Below, piece after piece: positions 24,341 to 34,766 of a stretch of 64,000 nucleotides of DNA. The stretch spans positions 62,001 to 126,000 of the forward strand of contig CADCCZ010000003.1 of assembly GCA_902800045.1 (NCBI GenBank), written 5' to 3'. Made by a program: the position numbers and the translations under genes. The notes below the pieces were generated by a model, which saw nothing but the letters and a program-made list of their open reading frames with translations, was not told the DNA's origin and made no database searches. This DNA comes from an uncultured Bacteroidia bacterium (lineage in GTDB: Bacteria > Bacteroidota > Bacteroidia > Bacteroidales > ML635J-15). Each line of letters starts with the position of its first letter. Positions within the stretch are counted from its first letter, which is position 1.

Positions 24341-24730
24341 ATGAATAAAATCAAGAATCTTGCAGAACTTAGGAAGATTAAGGAAGACATGCAAGGCAAA
24401 ATGCAGCTCAGGGAAAACAGCAATTCTCCCGACGCTATCGTTCAGATTAAGGTAGGTATGGCTACCAGCGGCATCGCAGCAGGTGCAAAGGAAATCATGA
24501 ACTACCTCATGGAAGAACTCGACAAGAGAGGCGTTAAGGCTTTGGTAATTCAGGTTGGCGATATGGGCTACTGCCACGCAGAACCGACTATCGAAGTAAC
24601 TCGCCCAGGTAGCGACCCGGTGGTTTTCGGTTACGTTGACGTAAAGAAGGCCGACGAAATCATTGAAAAGTATATTAAGAACGGAGAATTGATCGAAGGA
24701 ATTCTTCCTGCTAACTACAGATCAATCTAA
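24341..24730 (+). CDS. hndB: HndB-like subunit of NAD(P)-linked [FeFe] hydrogenase
   Basis: 129 aa with a thioredoxin-like ferredoxin fold. The helical N terminus (NLAELRKIKEDMQGKMQLRE) is followed by VQIKVGMATSGIAAGAKEIM and VTRPGSDPVVFGYVDVKKAD. In related [2Fe-2S] domains the loop GMATSG has a cysteine. Here the only Cys is in GYCHAEP, so no cluster is expected, as in HndB of Desulfovibrio fructosovorans, which probably acts as a structural or regulatory subunit. First gene of the hndBCDA set, with a good Shine-Dalgarno. Confidence 0.85.
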   Translation: MNKIKNLAELRKIKEDMQGKMQLRENSNSPDAIVQIKVGMATSGIAAGAKEIMNYLMEELDKRGVKALVIQVGDMGYCHAEPTIEVTRPGSDPVVFGYVDVKKADEIIEKYIKNGELIEGILPANYRSI

Positions 24731-24749
24731 ATAAGGAGGATTAGAACTA

Positions 24750-26567
24750 ATGGCACAATACAAAATGCACCTCTTGGTATGCGGCGGTACTGGCTGTTCC
24801 GCATCCAGAAGCCATGAAATTATGGCTCAGCTCGACAAGGAGCTCGAATCTCACGGTTTGAAAGAATTTGCAAAGGTTGTTCCGACTGGCTGCTTCGGTT
24901 TCTGCGAAAAAGGCCCGATCGTAAAGGTTATTCCTGACAACACTTTCTATACTCAGGTAACTCCTGAAGATGCAAAGGAAATCATCGAAGAACATATTAT
25001 TAAAGGTAGAAAAGTAACCCGCTTACTTTACACCGATCCTGAAAACAAGGAACATGTAAGCGACTCGAAGCACATGGAATTCTACAAGAAGCAGATTCGT
25101 ATCGCTTTGCGTAACTGCGGTTTCATCGATCCTGAAAACATCGACGAATGCATCGCTCGCGAAGGTTATGCTGCTTTGGGTAAGGTTCTTACCGAAATGA
25201 CTCCAGCAGAGGCTATCGACGTAGTAAAGAAATCAGGTCTCCGCGGTCGTGGTGGCGCAGGCTTCCCGACTGGCGTTAAGTGGGAAATCGCTTCGAAGAG
25301 CCGTCCTGGTGTACAGAAGTACGTTACCTGCAACGCTGACGAAGGTGACCCGGGAGCATTCATGGACAGAAGCGTCCTCGAAGGTGACCCGCACTCGATT
25401 CTCGAAGCTATGGCAATCTGCGGTTACTGCATCGGCGCAACCAAAGGTTTGATCTACATCCGTGCTGAATACCCATTGGCAATCCACAGACTCCAGGTTG
25501 CTATCAAGCAGGCTGAAGAATACGGTCTTTTGGGCAAGGACATCATGGGAACAGGCTTCGATTTCGAAATCGAACTCCGCTACGGTGCCGGCGCATTCGT
25601 TTGCGGTGAGGAAACCGCTCTTATCCACTCGATGGAAGGTAAGCGTGGCGAACCTACATTCAAGCCACCTTTCCCAGCACAGGCTGGTTATATGGAACTC
25701 CCGACCAATGTAAACAATGTTGAAACTTTCGCTAACATCCCAGTTATCTTCAACCGCGGATGGGAATGGTTCTCATCAATCGGAACCGAAAAGTCGAAGG
25801 GTACCAAGGTATTCGCTTTGGCTGGAAAGATCAACAATGTAGGTCTTATCGAAGTTCCTATGGGTATCACCCTTCGCGAAATCATCTACGAAATCGGTGG
25901 TGGTATCAAGAACGGAAAGAAATTCAAAGCTGTACAGACCGGTGGTCCTTCGGGTGGCTGCTTGACAGAAAAGCACCTCGACACTCCAGTTGATTTCGAT
26001 AACCTCGTAGCTGCTGGCTCAATGATGGGTTCGGGCGGTATGATCGTTATGGACGAAGACGACTGTATGGTTTCTATCGCTAAGTTCTTCCTCGAATTCA
26101 CCTGCGAAGAATCCTGCGGTAAGTGTACTCCATGCCGCGTAGGTAACAAGCGTATGCTCGAAATCCTCACCAAGATTACCGAAGGCAAGGGCACAATGGA
26201 AGACCTCGAAAAGTTGAAGAACCTCGCAATGGTTATCAAGGATTCTGCTTTGTGCGGTTTAGGTCAGACATCACCAAACCCAGTATTGTCAACTTTGAAC
26301 AACTTCTGGGACGAATATGTAGAGCACGTTACCGAAAAGAAGTGCCGCGCTGGTCAGTGCAAGGCTCTCAAGAAGTACATCATCGACAAGGAAGCTTGTA
26401 TTGGTTGCGGAGCATGTGCTAAGGCTTGTCCAGTAAGCGCAATCACAAGAACCGATTACATTGCAAATGGTCACAAGTTGGCTTCGATGGAAATCGATCA
26501 AGAAAAGTGTATTAAGTGTGGTACCTGCATCGAAAAGTGTAAGTTTGGTGCTATATCAGTTAAGTAA
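24750..26567 (+). CDS. hndC: HndC/HydB-like NAD(P)-binding hydrogenase subunit (NuoF type)
   Basis: 605 aa. Order of domains: an N-terminal thioredoxin-like [2Fe-2S] domain (Cys11, Cys16, Cys48, Cys52), a NuoF core with GLRGRGGAGFPTGVKW (NAD site), CNADEGDPGAFMDR (FMN) and GAGAFVCGEETAL, the 4Fe-4S motif ESCGKCTPCRVG, and two C-terminal 4Fe-4S ferredoxin motifs (CIGCGACAKACPV and CIKCGTCIEKC). This is the flavin subunit that exchanges electrons with NAD(P)H. With HndD it can couple NADH and reduced ferredoxin to H2. A strong Shine-Dalgarno (AAGGAGGA) precedes the ATG. Confidence 0.95.
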   Translation: MAQYKMHLLVCGGTGCSASRSHEIMAQLDKELESHGLKEFAKVVPTGCFGFCEKGPIVKVIPDNTFYTQVTPEDAKEIIEEHIIKGRKVTRLLYTDPENKEHVSDSKHMEFYKKQIRIALRNCGFIDPENIDECIAREGYAALGKVLTEMTPAEAIDVVKKSGLRGRGGAGFPTGVKWEIASKSRPGVQKYVTCNADEGDPGAFMDRSVLEGDPHSILEAMAICGYCIGATKGLIYIRAEYPLAIHRLQVAIKQAEEYGLLGKDIMGTGFDFEIELRYGAGAFVCGEETALIHSMEGKRGEPTFKPPFPAQAGYMELPTNVNNVETFANIPVIFNRGWEWFSSIGTEKSKGTKVFALAGKINNVGLIEVPMGITLREIIYEIGGGIKNGKKFKAVQTGGPSGGCLTEKHLDTPVDFDNLVAAGSMMGSGGMIVMDEDDCMVSIAKFFLEFTCEESCGKCTPCRVGNKRMLEILTKITEGKGTMEDLEKLKNLAMVIKDSALCGLGQTSPNPVLSTLNNFWDEYVEHVTEKKCRAGQCKALKKYIIDKEACIGCGACAKACPVSAITRTDYIANGHKLASMEIDQEKCIKCGTCIEKCKFGAISVK

Positions 26568-26598
26568 TTAAGATTCAAACCGTAAAAACAATTTAGAA

Positions 26599-28365
26599 AT
26601 GGTAAAATTAACAATAGATAATAGGCCGATTGAAGTCGAAGCTGGAACCACCATATTGAAGGCAGCTCGTCAGAATGGCATCGATATTCCTACATTGTGC
26701 TACTTTGAACTTGCAGGAATGAATTTTGAAAACAAACCGGGTGGATGCCGTGTTTGCGTCGTAGAAGTTGAAGGAAGAAGAAACCTTGCTCCAGCATGCG
26801 TTACCGAATGCATGGAAGGAATGGTTGTTCACACTCACAATGCACGCGTTATCAACGCTCGCAAGACCGTCGTTGAACTTATCCTCTCCGACCACCCGAA
26901 TGACTGCTTGCAGTGCGCTAAGTCGGGCGACTGCGAACTCCAGGCATTGGCAACAAAGCTTGGCATCCGCGAAATCCCGTTCAAGGGCGAACAGTCAACT
27001 TACCGCAAGGACACTACCAAGTCGGTTTACCGCGACATGGACAAGTGCGTTATGTGCCGTCGTTGCGAAACTATGTGTAACCAGATTCAGAGCGTTGGTG
27101 CTTTGTCAGCTATCAACCGTGGTTTCCCGGCAGTTGTATCACCAGCATTCGAAAGCGACCTCGGCGAAACTTCGTGCGTAAACTGCGGTCAGTGCGTTCA
27201 GGTATGCCCAGTTGGCGCTTTGACATTGGTTGACAATGTAAGCGATGTAATGAAGGCTCTTGCTGACCCGACCAAGACAGTTGTTGTTCAAACAGCTCCT
27301 GCAGTTCGTGTTGCTCTCGGCGAAGAATTCGGTATGGAACCTGGTACTATCGTTACCGGCAAGATGGCAGCAGCTCTCCGCCGCATCGGTTTCGACTATG
27401 TATTCGATACCGACTGGAGTGCCGACCTCACCATCATGGAAGAAGGTACTGAACTTCTCCACAGGGTTGAAAAGGTTCTCAAGGGCGAAAAGGTTGCAAT
27501 GCCTCAGTTCACTTCATGCTGCCCGGCATGGATTATGTTCGCAGAAAAGAACTTCCCGGATCTTCTCGACAACCTCTCAACAGCTAAGTCACCGCAACAA
27601 ATGTTCGGTCCTGCTGTAAAGAACTTCTTCGCTCCGAAGATTGGTGTTAAGCGTGAAGATATGATTGTTGTTTCTGTAATGCCTTGCTTGGCAAAGAAGA
27701 GCGAAGTTGCACGCGATGAATTCAAGGTAAACGGCGATCCTGATGTTAACTTCTCGATTTCGACCCGCGAACTTGCACACCTCATCAAGCAGTTCAACAT
27801 CGACCTCAACCAGCTCCCAGAAGAAGACTTCGACAGCCCACTCGGCGAATCGACCGGTGCTGCAGTTATCTTCGGTGCAACAGGTGGTGTTATGGAGGCA
27901 GCTCTCCGTACAGCTTACGAAGTTCACACAAAGAAGACCCTCCCAAGAATCGACTTCGAAGAAGTTCGTGGATTGGACGGCGTTAAGACCGCTACAGTTG
28001 ATTTCGACGGATTGCCAGTTAAGGTAGCTGTATGCCACACTCTTTCGAATGCACGCGCAATGATGGAAGAAGTTCGCAACGGCAACCCAAGAGGCTTCCA
28101 CTTCATCGAAGTTATGGCATGCCCAGGCGGATGTATCGGTGGCGCAGGTCAGCCTTATCACCACGGTAACAGCGACATCATACGCAAGCGTATGGAAGCT
28201 ACATACCGCGAAGATGCAGGCAAGCCGATTCGTAAGTCACACGAAAATCCGGACATCATAGCTATCTACAAGGAATACTATGGTGAACCATGCGGACATC
28301 TGTCACACGAACAGCTGCATACCCACTACATCGACAGATCAACTAAGGTAGAAATTGAAGGTTAA
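26599..28365 (+). CDS. hndD: [FeFe] hydrogenase catalytic subunit, HndD/HydA type
   Basis: 588 aa. The N-terminal [2Fe-2S] ferredoxin domain (Cys34, Cys50, Cys53 and Cys67) is followed by a His-Cys3 cluster domain (HPNDCLQC, GDCELQ) and two 4Fe-4S motifs (CVMCRRCETMC, CVNCGQCVQVCP). The H-cluster motifs are all intact: TSCCPAW (305-311), MPCLAKKSE (361-369) and ACPGGCIGGAGQP (507-519). The small-subunit region is fused at the C terminus (YKEYYGEPCGHLSHE). Catalyses reversible proton reduction to H2; cytoplasmic. H-cluster maturases HydE/F/G are not in the window. Codon use matches neighbours. Confidence 0.97.
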   Translation: MVKLTIDNRPIEVEAGTTILKAARQNGIDIPTLCYFELAGMNFENKPGGCRVCVVEVEGRRNLAPACVTECMEGMVVHTHNARVINARKTVVELILSDHPNDCLQCAKSGDCELQALATKLGIREIPFKGEQSTYRKDTTKSVYRDMDKCVMCRRCETMCNQIQSVGALSAINRGFPAVVSPAFESDLGETSCVNCGQCVQVCPVGALTLVDNVSDVMKALADPTKTVVVQTAPAVRVALGEEFGMEPGTIVTGKMAAALRRIGFDYVFDTDWSADLTIMEEGTELLHRVEKVLKGEKVAMPQFTSCCPAWIMFAEKNFPDLLDNLSTAKSPQQMFGPAVKNFFAPKIGVKREDMIVVSVMPCLAKKSEVARDEFKVNGDPDVNFSISTRELAHLIKQFNIDLNQLPEEDFDSPLGESTGAAVIFGATGGVMEAALRTAYEVHTKKTLPRIDFEEVRGLDGVKTATVDFDGLPVKVAVCHTLSNARAMMEEVRNGNPRGFHFIEVMACPGGCIGGAGQPYHHGNSDIIRKRMEATYREDAGKPIRKSHENPDIIAIYKEYYGEPCGHLSHEQLHTHYIDRSTKVEIEG

Positions 28366-28386
28366 ATTTAAACAAAGGAAAAAGAT

Positions 28387-28866
28387 ATGGCTACAATAAA
28401 ATTGTCAGAATGCAATATGAAGGTTATCAAGGAAATATGTGATTCCTTCGGTAACAAAGAGGGAGAATTAATCAACGTTCTCCACAAGACTCAGGGTCAT
28501 TTCGGATACTTGCCAGCAGAAGTACAGGAATACATCGCAGAATGCCTGCATATTCCAGTAGCAAAGGTTTACGGTGTTGTTAGCTTCTACAGCTTCTTCA
28601 CTATGAACCCGAAGGGCGAACATCCAATCAATGTATGCCTTGGTACTGCTTGCTATGTAAGAGGTGCTGAAAAGGTTCTCGACGCATTGAAGAACGAACT
28701 CAAGATTGAAGTTGGACAGGTAACTCCAGACGGAAAGTTCTCGTTGAACTGCCTCCGTTGCGTTGGTGCTTGCGGTTTGGCTCCAGTTATGAGCATCGGC
28801 AGCAAGACCTACGGTCGTATGACTCCTGAAAAGGTAAAGGAAGTTTTGGCTGAATACAACAACTAA
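28387..28866 (+). CDS. hndA: HndA/HydC-like subunit (NuoE type)
   Basis: 159 aa, thioredoxin-like [2Fe-2S] protein with the NuoE ligand set: CLGTACYVRGAEKV (Cys84, Cys89) and CLRCVGACGLAP (Cys125, Cys129). The helical N-terminal part reads LINVLHKTQGHFGYLP. It transfers electrons between the flavin subunit and the catalytic subunit. It is last in the operon, where hndA is first in Desulfovibrio. A terminator follows. Confidence 0.94.
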   Translation: MATIKLSECNMKVIKEICDSFGNKEGELINVLHKTQGHFGYLPAEVQEYIAECLHIPVAKVYGVVSFYSFFTMNPKGEHPINVCLGTACYVRGAEKVLDALKNELKIEVGQVTPDGKFSLNCLRCVGACGLAPVMSIGSKTYGRMTPEKVKEVLAEYNN

Positions 28867-28886
28867 TTCAGTCGCAACTGATAACA

Positions 28887-28916
28887 AAAAAGCCACTCGA
28901 AAGGGTGGCTTTTTTA
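28887..28916. terminator. bidirectional terminator between hndA and thiF
   Basis: AGCCAC / GTGGCT stem (28891-28910) with A5 before and T6 after; serves both converging operons. Confidence 0.85.
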
Positions 28917-28957
28917 TGTTTGGTACAATATAAGTTCAAACATCTACTGGGAACACA

Positions 28958-29680
28958 CTACCCTACCGGCAATTTAAATTTCATCGTTTCCATTGTGGCG
29001 AGGTCAATCATAAACAAGGTGTCTTTTAGCACAGTGCCAATGCCTGTAATCATCTTTACCACTTCGTTGACTTCCATCGAGGCGATCACCGATGGCAGAA
29101 CGCCCATCACACCGCGGTTTACATTTCCGAGCGCAACAAGCTCCTTCTCGTTTGGATATAAGGTACGATAGTTGGCACACGGCGGCAGGTAGTTGAACAC
29201 CGCCAACTGACCTTTTGTGTCGCCAATGGTTCCATAGACAAACGGCTTGCCGAGAGCCACGCAAGTATCGTTTATTAGATAACGCGCCGTGTAGTTGTCG
29301 GTGCAGTCGATTACAATGTCATAATCAGCAACTACTGACTTTGCATTTTCGGCAGTCAGAAATGTATCGTAAGGCACAAGTTTCACTCCACTGTTCAGAC
29401 GATGAAGCGTCTTAACAGCAAGTTCTAGTTTCGACTGACCAATTTCATCTTCGCGATACAGCACCTGACGCTGAAGGTTATGCAAAGAAACCACATCTTT
29501 CTCCATTAGACCGACTGTGCCAATTCCTGCAGCCGTAAGGTACAACGAAGCAACACTTCCCAAACCGCCAACGCCTACAACCAAAACTTTGGCATTTCTC
29601 AGTTTTTCCTGCCCTTCTGCGCCAAAGTTCGGAAGAACAATCTGACGCTGGTATCTTTCAAGTTCGTAATCGGTTAGCAT
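28958..29680 (-). CDS. thiF: ThiF/MoeB/HesA-family adenylyltransferase
   Basis: 240 aa, E1-like fold: GVGGLG (36-41), LHNLQRQ with the conserved Arg, and DCTDNYTARY (125-134). In thiamine synthesis ThiF adenylates the C terminus of ThiS before sulfur transfer. Position after thiH supports this role. The four zinc cysteines usual in ThiF/MoeB (CxxC pairs after the crossover loop and near the C terminus) are not there: the first site reads PPCANYRTLYP and the C terminus has none. The start at LTDYELERYQRQ is the normal family start. It ends the operon. Confidence 0.85.
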   Translation of the reverse strand: MLTDYELERYQRQIVLPNFGAEGQEKLRNAKVLVVGVGGLGSVASLYLTAAGIGTVGLMEKDVVSLHNLQRQVLYREDEIGQSKLELAVKTLHRLNSGVKLVPYDTFLTAENAKSVVADYDIVIDCTDNYTARYLINDTCVALGKPFVYGTIGDTKGQLAVFNYLPPCANYRTLYPNEKELVALGNVNRGVMGVLPSVIASMEVNEVVKMITGIGTVLKDTLFMIDLATMETMKFKLPVG

Positions 29681-29681
29681 A

Positions 29682-30791
29682 CTATCTCAATGTTTTGTCC
29701 CAGTCCTTGTAAATCACATCGTAGCCCTGAGCGCGAATCATCTTTTCCATTTCGGCAGCCGAACGACCGTCATTGATGTGGAACTGCTCAAGCTCCCTGT
29801 CGGGATGGGCATATCCGCCCGGGTCGGTGTGTGATCCTGCGCTTACCGATGTCACGCCGAGGGTAATGAAATGGTTGCGCATATTGCTTGTCTCGCGCGT
29901 TGACATCGACATTTCAACATCGTTGTCGAAGATGCGGAATGCCCACAAGGTCTGCGCAAACTGCTTCTCGCTCATCACGAAATTGGGCTGGAAACCGCCA
30001 GCAGCAGGGCGCATACGCGGGAACGAAAGGCTGTACTTGGTGCGCCAATAGTTCTTCGTCATAAAACGCAGGTGCGAAGCAAGGAAGAACATTTCGGTGC
30101 GCCACTCCTCAAGTCCGATAAGTGCGCCAAGACCAACGCGGTGAATTCCTGCCTGTGCAATCCTTTCGGGAGTGCCGAGACGCCACTTGTAGTTGCTCTT
30201 CATTCCCTTGGGATGGTAAATCTTGTAGCGGCCTTCGTTGTAGGTCTCCTGATATATGTAAACGCTGTTGCAGCCAGCCTGTTCCATGCGCTTGTACTCC
30301 TCGACCTTCATCGGGAAGACCTCAAGGTTGATGGCGGCAAAATGGTCGCGGCAAAGCCTTATTGCGTGCTCAATGTAATCAACACCTGCAATGCTCGGGC
30401 ATTCGCCAGTGAGCAGCAGCACATTGTCATAACCCATCGACTTTATGACCTTTATTTCTTCCATTATTTCGTCGTCGGTGAGAGTTTTGCGGGCAATGTC
30501 GTTGTTGTGGTTGAAACCGCAGTAGATGCAGTGGTTGCTGCACTCGTTCGACAGGTACATCGGGATATACAGCAAAATCACCTTTCCGAAACGCTTCTGT
30601 GTAAGGTTCCGCGACATCAGCGCCATCTGCTCGAGATATTTTTCAGCAGCAGGCGAAATCAGCGCCTTGAAGTCCTCGAGCGTCAGGGTTTCCTTGCCCA
30701 ACGCACGGCGCACATCAGCATCCGTCTTTGCATAAATGCTTTTTGTAACTTCCTCCCAGTTAAGGTCTTTTATCGTATCATAAAATTCCAT
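29682..30791 (-). CDS. thiH: 2-iminoacetate synthase ThiH
   Basis: 369 aa. Radical SAM motif CSNHCIYC (Cys84, Cys88, Cys91) followed by GFNHNN, LLLTGECP, EVFPM, YQETY and HPKGMKSNYKWRL, all characteristic of ThiH. It cleaves tyrosine with SAM to dehydroglycine, used to build the thiazole of thiamine in anaerobes. Stop and the thiF start are 1 base apart, so the two are coupled. thiG, thiS and thiE are not in the window. Confidence 0.95.
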   Translation of the reverse strand: MEFYDTIKDLNWEEVTKSIYAKTDADVRRALGKETLTLEDFKALISPAAEKYLEQMALMSRNLTQKRFGKVILLYIPMYLSNECSNHCIYCGFNHNNDIARKTLTDDEIMEEIKVIKSMGYDNVLLLTGECPSIAGVDYIEHAIRLCRDHFAAINLEVFPMKVEEYKRMEQAGCNSVYIYQETYNEGRYKIYHPKGMKSNYKWRLGTPERIAQAGIHRVGLGALIGLEEWRTEMFFLASHLRFMTKNYWRTKYSLSFPRMRPAAGGFQPNFVMSEKQFAQTLWAFRIFDNDVEMSMSTRETSNMRNHFITLGVTSVSAGSHTDPGGYAHPDRELEQFHINDGRSAAEMEKMIRAQGYDVIYKDWDKTLR

Positions 30792-30859
30792 TGTGCATTC
30801 TCCTTTTATTCAATATTTATCTTGTCTTTCTTTTATTTTTTTATTCAAATCATATATTT

Positions 30860-32644
30860 TCATTGCTTGTGAAAATCCTTAAACATCTCAACATAATCAA
30901 TACCAAATTTACGAATAACCATCGCATTGTATAGTCGTAATGCAAGTAAATCTTCGCCAAGACCAACCTCTAAGAAATACTTTTTCCTAAAATTTTCTAA
31001 TTCCATTTTTGTTTCGTCGTATATTTTTCTAATGTCTTCAACCGAACGATGATTTTTCTTCAATCTTTTTTCCATATCCAAGCGAATTTTCTCACAAAGC
31101 GCAAAATAAATATTCACGCACGCAAATATATTTTCGGTAGGATGCTCCTCGTATTCGTAATACGACTGGAACGGGTCGAATATTGTAAAAGATTGCCAAT
31201 GAATAGAATCGTCGAGTTCTGTTATGTCAAGCAGAATCTGTACAACGAACTTATATTTCTGAGTAGCAACATAAACGTTTTTAATCGAACTTTCTGATTG
31301 TGGTGGCTTCTCGTGAACTAATAATTTAACATCGCTATTCCATTTTATATATGGAGTCTCAAAGTATCCTCTATGCCGAAAATTATCCGTGTTATTTTCA
31401 ATTTGAGCAACAATGTCGTCTCCGAAAATTACCTCCTCACTTGTGCTTGAATTATAATCAAAAGACTGTTCTTCCCTTTCGAGATAATCAATCTTTTGCG
31501 ATTTGGATTCGCTAATAGTAAACTTGTAATTTTGCTTCCAGAAAACATCATTGTATGGAATTAGCGAAATTTTTCTGTAATCCGTCGGTTCTGCATAATA
31601 ATCAAATATTGGCTCTATAAAAGGTTTCCCATAATCATATAAGTACAAAAATGATTTCGATTCTACCTTGTGCAACACGCCATATCTTCTGCTGTAATAG
31701 TCAAACGAGTAATTGTATCTCACTAATTCTGGTAATACACAACCGCCATTATCTGCAAATGTTTCATTTATGCTCAACGAAACTTTACTAATGCTATCGT
31801 TCGGATATAAAGGTAAAAATGGGTATATTGTCGCATTATCGGCAAAATAATCGATTTGTTTCAAACTATAGTCTGACCTATCAATGAAAATATAACCAGA
31901 AAAATACTCTCCGTTTTTATCCTTCGGCGTAAAAAAGACCTTGTACATGTCATCAGTAAATTCCATTTCCACATTGAATCTTTTCTTCATCCCTGATATA
32001 CCAAAATTAAGAATTGACAACGGAAATAAGTCTGTTCCCTGAAATATGTCAAAATGCTTGTATGTCTCCGATGCATTTATAGTTTTCCACCCGCTTTCGC
32101 TTTTATTCAGAAATAATTTTCCATTCTTAAATGCCAGATCGTTTACCTTAAGTCCACTAACATCAGCGGTGTAAAAACATTCAATAACTTCTAAAGGCAC
32201 GTCATCCTTGGTGGATTCTATGGAATAGAAAGCCTTTGCACTAGACAGGTTTTTCTGCTTGATATTTACATTCCTGCATTTATTGAGAATCTGAAACCAT
32301 ACGTCATCATCGGAACTTACTTCCACTTCGGGCAGAACGTATGCACATTCCTTCAAATACACTACATTCTTGCTATCGCCAATATCTGGAATGCTGATAT
32401 TTTTAGGTTCATATCCTATGTGGGATATTGATATTGAATCAGTTGAATATGAAGACGGCACTTCCATAGTTATTACGCCGTCTTCATTTGTAATTCCGCC
32501 CAATCCGCTACCTTCTATACCAACATTGCAGAATTGTACAGCTTCTTTCGTTTTCTCATTCTTTACTACAAGAGTGATATGGATCTGAGAAGAAGCTATG
32601 TATGACAACAATACAAATGATATTATCAGATATAACTTTGGCAT
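30860..32644 (-). CDS. exported protein with N-terminal carboxypeptidase-regulatory-like domain, 594 aa
   Basis: Signal peptide (MPKLYLIISFVLLSYIASSQ), then a CarboxypepD_reg-like beta domain (IHITLVVKNEKTKEAVQF, GITNEDGVITMEVP, ISHIGYEPKNISIP, about residues 21-105) as found at the N terminus of many Bacteroidetes outer-membrane proteins. The following ~400 residues are beta-rich with many Tyr/Phe (YNYSFDYYSRRYGV). The C-terminal ~70 residues are helical. No plug or TonB-barrel ending is visible. It is AT-rich and lies between thiC and thiH on the same strand, so it either rides on the thiamine transcript or interrupts an older thi operon. Function unknown; a link to thiamine uptake is not supported by any motif. 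Confidence 0.7.
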   Translation of the reverse strand: MPKLYLIISFVLLSYIASSQIHITLVVKNEKTKEAVQFCNVGIEGSGLGGITNEDGVITMEVPSSYSTDSISISHIGYEPKNISIPDIGDSKNVVYLKECAYVLPEVEVSSDDDVWFQILNKCRNVNIKQKNLSSAKAFYSIESTKDDVPLEVIECFYTADVSGLKVNDLAFKNGKLFLNKSESGWKTINASETYKHFDIFQGTDLFPLSILNFGISGMKKRFNVEMEFTDDMYKVFFTPKDKNGEYFSGYIFIDRSDYSLKQIDYFADNATIYPFLPLYPNDSISKVSLSINETFADNGGCVLPELVRYNYSFDYYSRRYGVLHKVESKSFLYLYDYGKPFIEPIFDYYAEPTDYRKISLIPYNDVFWKQNYKFTISESKSQKIDYLEREEQSFDYNSSTSEEVIFGDDIVAQIENNTDNFRHRGYFETPYIKWNSDVKLLVHEKPPQSESSIKNVYVATQKYKFVVQILLDITELDDSIHWQSFTIFDPFQSYYEYEEHPTENIFACVNIYFALCEKIRLDMEKRLKKNHRSVEDIRKIYDETKMELENFRKKYFLEVGLGEDLLALRLYNAMVIRKFGIDYVEMFKDFHKQ

Positions 32645-32680
32645 ATAAAATAGCGATATCTACATCATTTCTAGTCCAAT

Positions 32681-34393
<1,713 letters not shown>

Positions 34394-34408
34394 CTAAGTT
34401 TTTTGTTG

Positions 34409-34428
34409 AGACGCAAAATTTTGCGTCT
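34409..34428. repeat. dispersed palindrome, GACGC-type, in the thiC leader
   Basis: AGACGCAAAATTTTGCGTCT, identical to 15078-15097. It lies 46 bases before thiC in the transcribed leader. Confidence 0.85.
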
Positions 34429-34446
34429 GTACATTATTGTCGCTAG

Positions 34447-34503
34447 CTGAGCGCAGTAGAAGTCAAGATTTTTTCGTCAGTCCTTACCTTCGACTCCGCT
34501 TAG
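34447..34503. repeat. inverted repeat of CTGAGCG-AGT-GAAG type
   Basis: CTGAGCGCAGTAGAAG (34447-34462) and CTTCGACTCCGCTTAG (34488-34503) can pair with a few mismatches. It looks like a dispersed intergenic hairpin within the thiC leader. Confidence 0.5.
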
Positions 34504-34579
34504 GGTGCGAAGAATTTACAATTATCAATATACATTCTAATTGCAAATCAAATCGTTAAGAGTGTGAAAAAGAGAGAAT

Positions 34580-34652
34580 TAGAATCCCGAATCTGCATTA
34601 CCAGACTGGTCAACGGGTGTAATCTCAGCCTACTTTTTTCAGCACCCCTATT
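34580..34652 (-). promoter_or_regulatory. TPP (thi-box) riboswitch upstream of thiC
   Basis: The minus strand contains the conserved thi-box elements in order: AGGGGTGCTG, GGCTGAGATTACACCCG, GACCAGTCTGGTAATGC and ATTCGGGA. They match the TPP aptamer consensus (GGGGUGC, CUGAGA, ACCCG, CUGAU-x-UGG-UAAUGC, GGGA). The aptamer 3' edge ATTCTAATT can pair with AATTAGAAT 35 bases downstream (34534-34542), a possible expression platform. It should switch thiC, and perhaps thiH-thiF, off when TPP is plentiful. Confidence 0.93.
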
Positions 34653-34680
34653 TTGCCCCGGCAACCTTACCAAGGCGTTG

Positions 34681-34688
34681 CAAAGGTA
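34681..34688 (-). promoter_or_regulatory. -7 box of the thi riboswitch transcript
   Basis: The minus strand reads TACCTTTG about 30 bases before the aptamer; fits TAnnTTTG. A TTTG lies 15 bases upstream, which is closer than the usual 19-21. Confidence 0.55.
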
Positions 34689-34766
34689 ATAATTATTTTG
34701 ATTCAAAAATAATAATATTATTCTTGCAGCACGAGTTGCGATTTGCATCTAGGTCATTCTGCTCCT

